Positions 53,527 to 63,544 of a stretch of DNA of 64,000 nt are shown here, piece after piece. The stretch is from Ahaetulla prasina (taxonomy: Eukaryota > Chordata > Lepidosauria > Squamata > Colubridae), in contig NC_080548.1 of NCBI RefSeq assembly GCF_028640845.1, positions 13,428,314-13,492,313 of the forward strand, written 5' to 3'. The notes under the pieces are model-generated. The model did no database searches. It was given only the letters and a program-made list of their open reading frames with translations, and was not told the DNA's origin. Made by a program: the position numbers and the translations under genes. Position 1 is the first letter of the stretch. Every line of letters begins with the position of its first letter.

Positions 53527-53534
53527 TCCTGTAA

Positions 53535-54411
53535 AGCTACATTAACAGAATCTTGCGAGTCTGAAAGGACAGTCCTCCTTCTGTCACCTTTATAGCCTGA
53601 GAACTTAGGGGCGGGTCTCTTCTGAGCCTCTTGCTCCGCCCACTATGCAGCTGCAGGCAATGATGTCTCTTATCTGACTAGGCAACATCTCCTTGCCCCG
53701 CCTCCCAGGCCCTTTCTCATGTCCCATTAGGAAAAAAGGAACCTTCCAACCCCAATGATGAGAAAGGGATGGGACTAATATGCAACACCCCACCCCACCC
53801 CCCCAAATTGAAAACCCAACAAAGAAAAATTCTGAGACCAGTAGGCAGATGCAGAGGAACAATCTACGGGCTTGTTTAAGAACAAGGAATTCTTCAAGGA
53901 CTTCCTGAAAGCAATTAATGAGGCATGTAATCCTTGGAGAGAACCAGTGGCAAAGCTCGGCCCTCTTGGAGAAATAACGGACCCACTCATTACTGCCAAT
54001 TTTTGACACAACACTGAACACATTTCTGTTGCAAATCCCATGTGTTTAATGGACCACACTGGGGCAGAATAGTCCTTCCTGCTGTTTGTTTTTTTTTTCT
54101 TCCCCTAAATAATTCCTCAAATTGAAATATGGTGTATTTCTCTCTCTATGTCGTCTTTCGTAAAGGAAAATTAAAGATGGGCTGACTTGTGAATAACACT
54201 GACTATGAAATGCCTTGAAGACACAGGCGCTTAAAGTAAAAATTGTTTCATAGGTTGGCTTGTTTGGGACGGTAACATTTTGTCCAATTTTGATTTTCAC
54301 TATAATTCAAATAGTAAGAGAAGGGAGAAATGTCTGGTCCCTTTGTTAAGGCTTATGAAAAATTTGTTTTTAGATTTTTTTTGCGTCCAGCCTTTATTAT
54401 TTTTATAAATA
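53535..54411. other. Intron sequence, mostly unassigned
   Basis: 53535-53640 resembles 47515-47630 (see there). The rest has no recognised feature. Confidence 0.45.
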
Positions 54412-54565
54412 GAATAGAATAGAATAGAATAGAATAGAATAGAATAGAATAGAATAGAATAGAATAGAATAGAACAGGACACACAAGGAATTTGTCTTGG
54501 TGCATACGCTCTCAGTGTACATAAAAGAAAAGATACGTTCATCAAGAATCATAAAGTACAACACT
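54412..54565 (-). mobile_element. LINE 3' end with long (AATAG)n tail
   Basis: (AATAG)n at 54412-54473, then GACACACAAGGAATTTGTC and GTACATAAAAGAAAAG. The ATTGGCCAAGTGTGATT block is deleted, so the pentamer tract directly touches ACAGGACACACAAGG. Confidence 0.88.
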
Positions 54566-54693
54566 TCTTCGGCCGAAAAAATGCTTTTAAAAGTAAAAAA
54601 AACAAGTTGGTCATGCCCACCAAGTCACATTACTCCCCCACCACATTACTCCCCCACAGAACCGGTAGTAACAAATTTTACATTTCACTGCTG
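54566..54693. mobile_element. hAT-like MITE family G fragment
   Basis: TTCGGCCGAAAAAATGCTTT, a duplicated ACATTACTCCCCCAC, GAACCGGTAGTAACAAATTT and the end ACATTTCACTGCTG. Confidence 0.75.
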
Positions 54694-55233
54694 GAGTGGA
54701 CCATGGTGAGTTGTCTGTGGCGAATTGTCATAGACCATGGACTGTATGTTACCTTCGCCCTGCTTTGAAGTTGCCTGCATTTCTTCTCTCGGGTGTTTGA
54801 CATTCCTTTTTTGGGAGGATGTCCTTTATTGCTCTTCCATCAGTTCCTCTTACCATATATGCATCAAGGGATTTGCAGAGCTGCAGACAGGAGCTTCAAA
54901 ATGAGTGATCTCCAAGTGAGCCAGAGCCCAGATCCTCCTGTTGGATGCGCCCGCCTTCCAAGTTGCCTTAGAAACTAAATGCATACTAAAGCAGTGTCAT
55001 CTAAACATTGGCAGGCGATAAATCTCTCCCTCCCACATCGTGGTGAACTGTTGCCTCCCTTCTCTTCTTCTGAGAAAGGTTATCGGATTGCTAAGGCTGC
55101 TTTGTCCGATTAAAAAAAAAAGCAATTCAGAAGATACACTGACTTACATTAAAGTTTGTTGTGGCTGTTCCAGAGAAATGAGTGCTGAATGCTGCTTAGT
55201 CATGTCCTTCAGGTAGAGCCTAATTCTAGGCTT
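54694..55233. other. Intron sequence, nothing recognised
   Basis: No feature assigned. Confidence 0.45.
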
Positions 55234-55253
55234 GGTTAGGGTTAGGGTTAGGG
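55234..55253 (+). repeat. Short interstitial telomere-like repeat
   Basis: Three consecutive GGTTAG units plus GG (20 bases). Confidence 0.8.
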
Positions 55254-55269
55254 TCTGGTCTGAGCATGG

Positions 55270-55855
55270 TGTTGTGACCCAGGCCCAAGTAGGTAGTAGG
55301 AAACTCAGTCAGTGAAAAAACAAACAAACTTTATTTGAACAGCTGAGAATTACTTCATTCCCAGCGTAGTTAAACTAAATTAAAGCAAATTTCTCCCAAC
55401 ACAAATTCCTCAGTCCTATCGCAAACTTTGGTCCAATTAGGCAAACTGCCAAAGGCCTTTCTTGGCAAATGTTCAGAAGTCACAGATACAAAAATAAATG
55501 CAAGACATAGATGAAGAAGACGAAGCTACCAATGTTGTTTTCCAGCAAAGCCCAAATGCCGTTGCTGGTCTGTTTTAAGGCTTATGGGCAGGGGGCAATC
55601 ATTTCTTGGCCTTACTCCCAAATTGTCCTCTTTGCTTGAGCTGCTCTTGCCTTCTGGCAGCTCTTTATTTATTTATTTATTATTAATGAGCTCTTCTCAT
55701 GCGTGCATTAAGAACAAGCTCCTCCTGTTTCTCTGCCTCACTACTATCAGTCTCTGGAGGCTCTGGAATCCGCACCTCACTCCCTGATGGCCCTGGCCTC
55801 ACCTCAGCCATTCCACTCCATTGCCAGCTCCGCAGGCTGCTGGCAGACCACAACA
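55270..55855 (-). mobile_element. Solo LTR (586 bp), perfect 5-bp TSD
   Basis: On the minus strand it starts TGTTGTGGTCTGCC and ends GGGTCACAACA. TSD catgg (55265-55269, 55856-55860). A polyA signal AATAAAG lies near 55330 (minus strand) and an (AATA)n run at about 55663-55680. The ends and TSD length match the LTRs at 19771 and 26418, but the body is diverged. Confidence 0.87.
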
Positions 55856-55860
55856 CATGG

Positions 55861-56161
55861 GTGGGCCATGCTCTTAAGGCCAGACTGCTTTCCTAAGCAC
55901 CTGGAGCCCATTTCTTAGGCAACCTTCTGGAGAACTTCTGGCGATCTTCTCCTATTCTGAACCTAGACCAAAGGTTCACATGTGACTTGGGTGATGGTGA
56001 GAGTCATGGTGACAGTCAGTGGATCTAAGACAAAGAAATGGGATCACAAAAATCCTTCCTGGAATGGAAAGGCTTAGAATGAATCCCAGAAGTAGGGATT
56101 TTCTGTTGCTTCAGAAGCCTGCAAGCATTCCTCTCATTTTTAGCTCTGGAATGGGGTAGAA
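55861..56161. other. Intron sequence, nothing recognised
   Basis: No feature assigned. Confidence 0.4.
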
Positions 56162-56335
56162 CCAGGGATGGGATGCTGGGGGTTCATAGGGGTTCGGGAG
56201 AACCTCTAGCTAAGATTCTGTGCAGTTCAGAGAACTCCCAAATCCCACTCCTGGCTGGCCCCGCCCACCCTGGCGCACCCTTTCCAGGAGTCCCCACACG
56301 GCCCGTTTTGGATGCAGGTAAGTGCAGGGCACCCA
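56162..56335. mobile_element. hAT-like MITE family F, left part only
   Basis: CAGGGATGGGATGCTGGGGG, CTCTAGCTAAGATTCTGTGC and CCAGGAGTCCCCACACGGCC, as at 61279. Confidence 0.78.
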
Positions 56336-56479
56336 TGTGACCAACCCAATTGTATGTCCTTGTGTGCAGTGGCCATAAAGCAAGTCAATTGAAGTCTGGA
56401 ACTGGCTTGTAAGTACCTCTTGAAGGGGTCCATTGTAATTATGAACAGTAAGCAATGGGTCATGAGAAATCAGCTCCAA

Positions 56480-56690
56480 TTAGGATATTGGTTATCACTT
56501 ACAAAGTCCTTGATGGTTCAGGTCTTCGTTATCTTCAGGACCACCTGACCATGGTAATCGTTATCTCCATTCTGTACAGACCAGAAGGCAATTAGAGAAT
56601 TCCCTCCCCAGAAAAAAGCAAAGGGGAGGGAACCAAGGAAAACGCTTCTCAGAGGCTGTCCCCTTTCTTAGGCCATCCAGAAAATGAGAA
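56480..56690 (+). mobile_element. L2-like LINE RT-ORF fragment
   Basis: The frame around 56490-56550 reads VITYKVLDGSGLRYLQDHL, aligning with VTTFKALHGLGPGYLRDRL of the L2 copies; further remnants follow. Strongly diverged. Confidence 0.6.
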
Positions 56691-56985
56691 TAGAACAGGA
56701 TCAGAGAGTTGGAAGGGACCTTGGAGGTCTTCTAGTCCAACCCCCTGCCCAGGCAGGAAACCCTATATCATTTCAGACAAATGATGGTCCAATTTCTTCT
56801 TAAAAACTTCCAGTGGTGGAGCCTTCACAACTTCTGGAGGCAAGTCATTCCGCTGATTAATTGTTCTAACTGTCTGAAAATTTCTCCTTAGTTCTAGGTT
56901 GCTCCTCTCCTTGATTAGTTTCCATCCATTGCTTCTTGTGCACCTGCCCTCAGGTGCTTTGGAGAATGTTTCTTCTCATGCCCTA
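56690..56985 (-). mobile_element. CR1 LINE 3' end
   Basis: GAGAGTTGGAAGGGACCTTG, AAGTCATTCCGCTGATTAAT and CATCCATTGCTTCTTGTGC; reverse-oriented 3' UTR and ORF end. Confidence 0.92.
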
Positions 56986-56989
56986 CAGG

Positions 56990-57222
56990 TGCTTTCCCAA
57001 AAGGCAACTGGACTTTCTTGGGTTTTTTTTTCTTGCAAACATTTCACTTCTCATGCAAGAAGCTTCTTCAGTTCTTCAGAACTTCTTCAGAACTGAAGAA
57101 GCTTCTTGGATGAGAAGCAAAACGTTTTCAAGGGAAAAAAAACCAAGAAAGTCTGATTGTCTTTCAGAAAAGCACCTTTGGGACAACCATGACTCGAATG
57201 ATTGAGAATCTCCATAGATGTT
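56990..57222. mobile_element. Inverted dimer of the hammerhead-motif repeat
   Basis: Left arm GGTGCTTTCCCAAAAGGCAA..AAGAAGCTTCTTCAG, right arm CTGAAGAAGCTTCTTGGATG AGAAGC..AAAGCACCTTTGGGAC, separated by a short TTCTTCAGAACTTCTTCAG. The right motif (57093-57126) keeps the GCTTCT/AGAAGC stem but GAAA is AAAA. Confidence 0.6.
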
Positions 57223-57298
57223 TCTCCTCCCATGTCTTTTTAGAAAGCTGTCAAACCCAGATTTTTTTTCCTTCAGAAATAGGGCCTTTAGGATAGGA

Positions 57299-57395
57299 CA
57301 GGGGTCTGCAAACTTGGCTCTTTTAAGACTTGTGGACTTCAACTCTGGGAGTTGAAGTCCATAAGCCTTAAAAGAACCAAGTTTGCAGACTCCTG
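57299..57395. mobile_element. Foldback hAT-like MITE family A
   Basis: From CAGGGGTCTGCAAACTTGGC to AAGTTTGCAGACTCCTG. TSDs ggatagga / gaatagaa match at 6 of 8. Confidence 0.86.
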
Positions 57396-57500
57396 GAATA
57401 GAAGATGCAACTTAGTTAGAAACAGCCAACCCAGGAAGCAAATAGTTGTTTAGTTCAGAGATAATATGTGATTCTTTCCTTTTTGTCAAACAACTTAGAG

Positions 57501-57888
57501 CAGTGATGGCTGACCTTTTTGCCGTCACGTGCCAAAAGCGGGGGGTCATGTGCGTGCATGCCCATACCCATAATTCAATGCGCACCACCCCCGCACATGC
57601 ATGCATGACCCCCCCGCATGACCTCCACTTTTGGCACGCGATAGCACTATGGCCGTGGTAGGTCCATTTTTTTGTCCTCCAGAGGCTTTCTTGGAGCCTG
57701 GGGAGGGCAAAAATGGCCTTCCCCCACCCGGAGGTCCTCCGGAGGCCAGAAACGGCACGTTTCCAGACTTCCAGTTGGCCTGGAAGGCTCAAAAATCAGC
57801 TGGCCAGCGTGTGCATGCACGCTGGAGCTGAGCTAGGGCAGCGCTCGCATGCCCACAGATATGGGTTGCCATAGGTTTGCCATCACGG
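57501..57888. mobile_element. hAT-like MITE family B, in duplication copy 1
   Basis: From CAGTGATGGCTGACC to GGTTTGCCATCACGG. TSDs acttagag / atctagag match at 6 of 8. Confidence 0.87.
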
Positions 57889-58239
57889 ATCTAGAGTCTT
57901 AAGGAGGCACATTTGAAGAATTGTAGAAATAAGTAACACTGACATTTCATGGGAAACAACACTGACCATTTTAGAGGATCCCTCCCTGTCTATTTAATCA
58001 TTTTCCCCATCTGGCACATAAAAATTAGAATTTGGCATGATTAAAAGAATCCTCCCTGTAAGACATCGTGGGAGGATCACACACCTCTGCAGTGGAAAAA
58101 CCCTTTATAAAAGAACCAAGTTTGCAGACTCCTGGAATAGAAGATGCAACTTAGTTAGAAACAGCCAACCCAGGAAGCAAATTGTTATTTAGTTCAGAGA
58201 TAATATGTGATTCTTTCCTTTTTGTCAAACAACCTAGAA

Positions 58240-58629
58240 AAGTGATTGCTGACCTTTTTGCCGTCACGTGCCAAAAGCGGGGGGTCATGCGCGTGTGTGC
58301 CCATACCCATAATTCAATGCGCACAACCCCCGCACATGCATGCATGACCCCCCCCCCGCATGACCTCCACTTTTGGCACGCGATGGCACTATGGCCGTGG
58401 TAGGCCCATTTTTTGTCCTCCAGAGGCTTTCTTGGAGCCTGGGGAGGGCAAAAATGGCCTCCCCCCACCCGGAGGTCCTCCGGAGACCGGAAACGGCACG
58501 TTTCCAGACTTCCAGTTGGCCTGGAAGGCTCAAAAATCAGCTGGCCGGCGTGTGCATGCATGCTGGAGCTGAGCTAGGGCAACGCTCACATGCCCACAGA
58601 TATGGGTTGCCATAGGTTTGCCATCACGG
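58240..58629. mobile_element. hAT-like MITE family B, in duplication copy 2
   Basis: Same insertion as 57501, duplicated with its flanks; left end mutated to AAGTGATTGCTGACC. Confidence 0.87.
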
Positions 58630-58850
58630 ATCTAGAGTCTTAAGGAGACACATTTGAAGAATTGTAGAAATAAGTAACACTGACATTTCATGAAAACAAC
58701 ACTGACCATTTTAGAGGATCCCTCCCTGTCTATTTAATCATTTTCCCCATCTGGCACATAAAAATTAGAATTTGGCATGATTAAAAGAATCCTCCCTGTA
58801 AGACTTCGTGGGAGGATCACACACCTCTGCAGTGGAAAAACCCTTTATAA

Positions 58851-59317
58851 AAGAGCAAGATTTGCCAGCGTTGCTGGAGCTTAAAACAATGGCCGTTTCT
58901 CTTTTTATTCGGCCCCTCATTTCAAGAATGAAAAACAATGCTCCTTAGAAAGCAGCAGTTTGAGGAAGATGAATAGCTGCTTGTTTTCCCTTATTCCCCC
59001 AATGTTATAAGATCTCCCACTAGAAAATTCTATCGCTCTGTCCGCTTTGATCTAATAAACTTTATGAATCTGTAGCTGAGCTTTCATTTTTCTCATCGGT
59101 AAAGCAAACTTTTACCGTGGAGCCTCTTATTAAATATTGAAGTCAACAACTACCCAGCTTCCGCTTAAGCTTCTAGTCCTTTTGGTTTTAAATATTAACA
59201 TGAAAAAAAGGGCCAGGGAGAGACGTTAGAAACCAAATTAAAAATGATAGTTGTGAGTTTCACAGTCTTGATAGTTTCTTTCCTCCAGGTCTGACATCTT
59301 AAAAACCATTTGAAAGG
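58851..59317. other. Intron sequence, nothing recognised
   Basis: No feature assigned. Confidence 0.45.
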
Positions 59318-59325
59318 GTCTCATT

Positions 59326-59700
59326 CAGGGGCGAAATGTAAAATTTGTTACTACCGGTTCTGTGGGCGTGGCCAACTTTTTTTTTTTAACTTTTAAAAGC
59401 ATTTTTTCCTATAACCTTTGGCTGAAGAGGTTGTAGAAAAAATGCTTTTAAAGGGTTCTGACGATCCCAGCTGAGCCGCGCAATCATCAAGGCTTTTTTT
59501 TACACTTTTAAAAGCATTTTTTTGGCCGAAGAAAAAATGCTTTTAAAAGTAAAAAAAAACACCCTCTGATGATCGCATGGCTCAGCTAGGCATGCGGGGG
59601 GGGGAGGGGCAGGGATTTTTTCTACCGGTTCTCTGAACCACCCGCTGTCATCGCTACCGAATCAGGCGATCCGGTCCGAACTGGGAGCATTTCACCCCTA
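59326..59700. mobile_element. hAT-like MITE family G
   Basis: From CAGGGGCGAAATGTAAAATT to GGGAGCATTTCACCCCTA. TSDs gtctcatt / ggctcatt match at 7 of 8. Repeated inverted AAAATGCTTTTAAAAGT / ACTTTTAAAAGCATTTT blocks. Confidence 0.9.
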
Positions 59701-59987
59701 GGCTCATTGGCTCAAAGTGCAGAGAAACCTTCCTGTCTTGTGTTTTGTGTACATACCGTTTTGCAAAAAGCAACAACTCTTCAGTTAATGGTATTATTAA
59801 ATGCCTATTTTTTTTCTTTTTCCTTTGTCCCATCGACACCGGGGGATCTAAGGGATTAAAAGATAGAACTGACACATTCAATGTGTTTGGCCCATCTAAG
59901 AATTCTTAGTGTGTCCCATATATGCCATGTGGGACTCTTGGGGTACATAGTTAGTACTTGTTTATTGATTAATTGTCTGGATTTTTA

Positions 59988-60274
59988 TTTTGCCTTTATT
60001 ATTTTATAAGTAACTCAATGCAGTAAACATACCTAATACTCCTTCCTCTTCCTCTTCCCCCCCACAATAGTAACCCTGTGAGGTGAATTGGGCTGAGAGT
60101 GATTGTCCCAGAGTCCCTCAGCCAGTTTTTTTTTTTGCCTAAAACAGGATTACAACTCACAATCTCCTGGTGACTGGCCCAAAGTCACCCAGTCAGCTTT
60201 CATGCTAAGGTGGGACTAGAACTCACCATCTCCTGGTATCTAGATTAGCACCTTAATCACTACCCCAAACTGGC
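59988..60274 (-). mobile_element. tRNA-derived SINE with internal partial duplication
   Basis: Minus strand: GAGCCAGTTTGGGGTAGTG (A-box region), GTGAGTTCTAGTCCCACC (B box), GCATGAAAGCTGACTGGG, and a 3' part ending ACTTATAAAATAATAAAGGC. The GTTGTAATCCTG..AGATTGTGAG block duplicates the B-box area. Confidence 0.75.
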
Positions 60275-60282
60275 TCTCTGTC

Positions 60283-60465
60283 CAGTAGTGGGTTTCACTT
60301 ACCTCCGCTACCGGTTCAGAACTGTGAATGCACACACGTGCGCACTTGCTTCACTCGTACATGGTGCTTGTGTGCATGTGCAGAGTGTTCATGATGACGT
60401 CCGGGCAGGTGGGTGGAGCCTCCAGTTTTCCCAAACTGGGGTGAACCGGTAAAAACCCACCACTG
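60283..60465. mobile_element. hAT-like MITE family H, perfect TSD
   Basis: 183 bp from CAGTAGTGGGTTTCACTTAC to AAAAACCCACCACTG, TSD tctctgtc perfect (60275-60282, 60466-60473). It has CTACCGGTTCAGAAC and GGTGAACCGG near the ends. Confidence 0.93.
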
Positions 60466-60473
60466 TCTCTGTC

Positions 60474-61278
60474 ATTGTTGCTGGGTAGTGGCCCTCAGTT
60501 TGGCGGTACAAGTGAGGTTCTATTAGCACTGCACCAACCATCACTCCATGAGGGTGCTAAGGAAAAACTCATGCACTGTAATGGAATATAGTAAAGAGAT
60601 GAATCCTCAGATGGGTGGTGATGCATTCCAGAGGAGGAAGAGACAGCTCAGTCCAGATATTTTGTGTGAGAGAAAGAGGGTGAAGACAGTCCCTCCCTAA
60701 TAGTTCACAGAGTATATGTTTGAGGTAAATATAGTAGAGTGCTTAATCTGGCAAGATTCTGTCTATTGGTTTGGCAACAATAATGAAATCAGCTTGGAAG
60801 AATCGCCACTGTGTCTTTCTTGGTTCTTTGGACTCAAGAATACATTTGATGCTGTTTCACGACGACGGATTGTATCATCACTTGTGGTCACTGTTTCATC
60901 AACTTTATTTTGTGGTTTGTGTTTGTGCATTCTTGTACTTTATCTTTTATTATAACTACTGAAGAATTTAACAAAAATAAAAATGATACAATGGTGACAA
61001 TACTTTAACAAAGCATAATTTCAAATGGAATTTAAGAAAAAGAAACAAAAAAGAATCATATGGTCATAATGTACAACTAGCTCAGTCTTTTAACATAATA
61101 GAAACACTGTGCTCTCTCTTCCCATTATTACAATGTAAAGACACTGCAGAAAATCAACCAAGAACACATCTTCTCTTTGACATCTGGAGTTGTCTTTCCA
61201 CATCTATAGAATAATTCTCTCAGAATCTCAAATTCTGTATTGGGGGGTATAATTCAACATCATGTTTGCCTCTAAAAC
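60474..61278. other. Intron sequence, nothing recognised
   Basis: A hydrophobic 79-codon frame (60716-60955) has no recognisable family and no splice context. No feature assigned. Confidence 0.45.
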
Positions 61279-61694
61279 CAGGGGTGGGCTTCTGGGGGTT
61301 CACAGGGGTTCAGGAGAACCTCTAGCTAAGATTCTGTGCAGTTTGGAGAACCCCCAAATCCCACTCCCACCCCACCCTGACCTTCCTAGGAGTCCCCATG
61401 CGGCCCATTTTGGTTGCAGGTAAGTGCAGGGTCTACGTGGAGGCTCAGGGAGAGCAAAAAACAGGCCTACCGGAAGTTCAGGAAGGCTGGAAACAGGCCC
61501 AGAGGGCCTCTGGGGCCTGGGGAGGCCGTTTTTGCCCTCCCGGAGGCTCAACGGAAGCCTCCGGAGCCCGGTGAGGGCAAAAATGCTCCCCCCGCCGTGG
61601 TACAGGAGGCTGACTAGGCCACGCCCACCATGGCCACGCCCACCCAGCAACCGGGCAGAGAACCCCTTGCTAGAATTTTTGAAGCCCACCCCTG
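61279..61694. mobile_element. hAT-like MITE family F
   Basis: From CAGGGGTGGGCTTCTGGGGG to GAAGCCCACCCCTG. No matching TSD; the right flank is family M while the left is not, so the left flank was probably lost. Confidence 0.87.
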
Positions 61695-61870
61695 CCAGCA
61701 TGTATCTATGATGGTTGCTGCATCCTAGGGTAATGATGTGATCACCGTTTGTTAACTTCCCTGATGGCTTCTGAGAAGCAAAAACAATGGGAGAAGCCAG
61801 ATTTGCTTAACGACCTCATGATTCACTTAACAGCTACAGCAGTTCGCCTAATAACCGTGGTAAAAAAGTG

Positions 61871-62205
61871 TCTGTGGAGATTCTCAGTCAACTAGGTCAG
61901 GGGTCTCCAACCTTGGTCCCTTTAAGACTTGTGGACTTCAACTCCCAGAGTCCCTCAGCCAGCTCTGCTGGCTGAGGGACTCTGGGAGTTGAAGTCCACA
62001 AGTCTTAAAGGGACCAAGGTTGGAGACCCCTGAACTAGGTTATGGTTGTCCCAAAGGTGCTTTTTTAAAATGCAAAACTGGATTTCCTTTGTCTTTCCTT
62101 GAAGATGGTTGGCTTTTCATGGATGGATGAGAAACAAAACATCTTCAAGGAAAAACAAAGTCCAGGTGCCTTTTAAAAAGGCACCTTTGGGGACCTGGCA
62201 AACAG
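61871..62205. mobile_element. Hammerhead-motif repeat in family M, split by family A
   Basis: GTGGAGATTCTCAGTCAACTAGGT, then (after 62032) TTATGGTTGTCCCAAAGGTG, an arm pair around GGATGGATGAGAAACAAAAC and the end AAAAGGCACCTTTGGGG. Inverted arms as at 7613. Confidence 0.6.
61898..62032. mobile_element. Foldback hAT-like MITE family A, perfect TSD
   Basis: A near-perfect palindrome from CAGGGGTCTCCAACC to GGTTGGAGACCCCTG, TSD aactaggt perfect (61890-61897, 62033-62040). Nearly identical to the copies at 2462 and 47181. Confidence 0.95.
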
Positions 62206-62439
62206 ATAAGAAAACCAGCCGCGACTCACTTAGTAACTGCCTTATCAAGGTAAATTCAGGTCAAAATTGTGGTTGTAAGTTGAGGACTGCACAAAATCAA
62301 GGTCCAGTTCCAAGTTTCCTTCTCAGCCTTGCTTCTACCTCTGGATTGTACAGTTGCTTCTCCTTAATGGCTTTCGGATATCTTTTGATACTTTTCTTGA
62401 GGTCAGCTCTACTTCCTGATCAATAGACTAGAATTTTAA

Positions 62440-62641
62440 TCTTAAATTTAATTTAATGGGGTTTTATCATTTTAATTGTAATTTTAAATTTTGGCCTATT
62501 TAAATAAGTTTTTAATTAGTGTTTTATCTTGTATTATATTTGTATTTTTATCGAGGTGTAAACCGCCCTGAGTCCTTCAGGAGATAGGGCGGTATAAAAA
62601 TTTGATTAAATAAATAAATAAAATAAATAAATAAATAAATA
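62440..62641 (+). mobile_element. L2-type LINE 3' end
   Basis: GTGTAAACCGCCCTGAGTCC, AGATAGGGCGGTATAAAAAT and an (AAAT)n tail to 62641. Confidence 0.88.
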
Positions 62642-62692
62642 GGAACTTGTAGTATTGGTTGGCTGATTTTTGAGCCAATGGGCAGGCCAGGC

Positions 62693-63097
62693 CAGGTCAA
62701 ATCCAAATTTTTTTACTACCCATTCTGTGGGCGTGGCTCGGTGGGCGTGGCAGGGGAAGGACACTGTAAAATCCTCAATCCCTCCCCACTCCTGGGGGAA
62801 GGATATTGGAAAATCCTCATTCCCACCCCACTCCAGGGGAAGGATACTGCAAAATCCCCATTCCCACCCCACTCCAGGGGAAGGATACTGCAAAATCCCC
62901 ATTCCCACCCCACTCCAGGGGAAGGTTACTGCAAAATCCCCATTCTCACCACACTCCAGGGGAAGGATACTGCAAAATCCCTATTCCCTCCCTACTCTGG
63001 GGCCAGCAGAGGTGGTATTTGCCGGTTCTCCGAACTGCTCAAAATTTCCGCTACCGGTTCTTCAGAACCTGTCAGAACCTGCTGGATTTCACCCCTG
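62693..63097 (+). mobile_element. hAT-like MITE family D with ~6-unit minisatellite, perfect TSD
   Basis: From CAGGTCAAATCCAAATTT to GGATTTCACCCCTG, TSD ggccaggc perfect (62685-62692, 63098-63105). Array at about 62756-63000; its units use CATTCCCACCCCACTCC. Confidence 0.95.
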
Positions 63098-63105
63098 GGC
63101 CAGGC

Positions 63106-63540
63106 TTTCTATATTTGGGCAATAGGCTGGCATTCAGACCTGGCTAGAAAGGGTCATGTTTAGACTTTTAAATGACACTTTAACAGGAAAATGGGAAAAT
63201 CAATAGGCAGCCAATTGCAATGGTGTTGTAAGTATTGTATGTTTTGGCTGCTCAGCTCCCACACTTGAACAGCTGTGTTTCCAAATCATTTCAAGGCAGC
63301 TTCACGTCAAACAGGTTGCTGTGATCAAGAATGTTTGTGGCTGCCTGATTCATTCTCCTAACGAGAAGAGCAGAGCTATGATTTTAAGACAGAAATGTTT
63401 AATCTAAACACACCATCGGAGCAGCTGACAATAGGGATGGTATTGTACGTTTAAATGATCTTCTAGCGCGAGGATGAGGCACCAGTATTGCTGATTTGCC
63501 TGTGAAGCTTTAATGTCGGAATTTGGAAATGATGAAGGAT
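63106..63540. other. Intron sequence, nothing recognised
   Basis: No feature assigned. Confidence 0.45.
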
Positions 63541-63544
63541 TGCA

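Larger units (their letters stand above)
57372..58850 (+). repeat. Tandem duplication, two ~740-bp copies
   Basis: Copy 1 57372-58110 and copy 2 58111-58850 align end to end with few differences (a few percent by eye). Each begins AAGAACCAAGTTTGCAGACT and ends GGAAAAACCCTTTATAA. A third AAGAGCAAGA follows copy 2, suggesting exchange at the short homology TAAAAGA. Confidence 0.93.
61695..62290. mobile_element. TA-type MITE family M, right part, with nested elements
   Basis: GATGGTTGCTGCATCCTAGG, GATTTGCTTAACGACCTCAT up to 61870, then from about 62206 ACTCACTTAGTAACTGCC to GTAAGTTGAGGACTGCA. Confidence 0.78.

Noticed and set aside
60716..60955. 79-codon hydrophobic frame
   Set aside because: No recognisable family, no Kozak or splice context, surrounded by non-coding intron.
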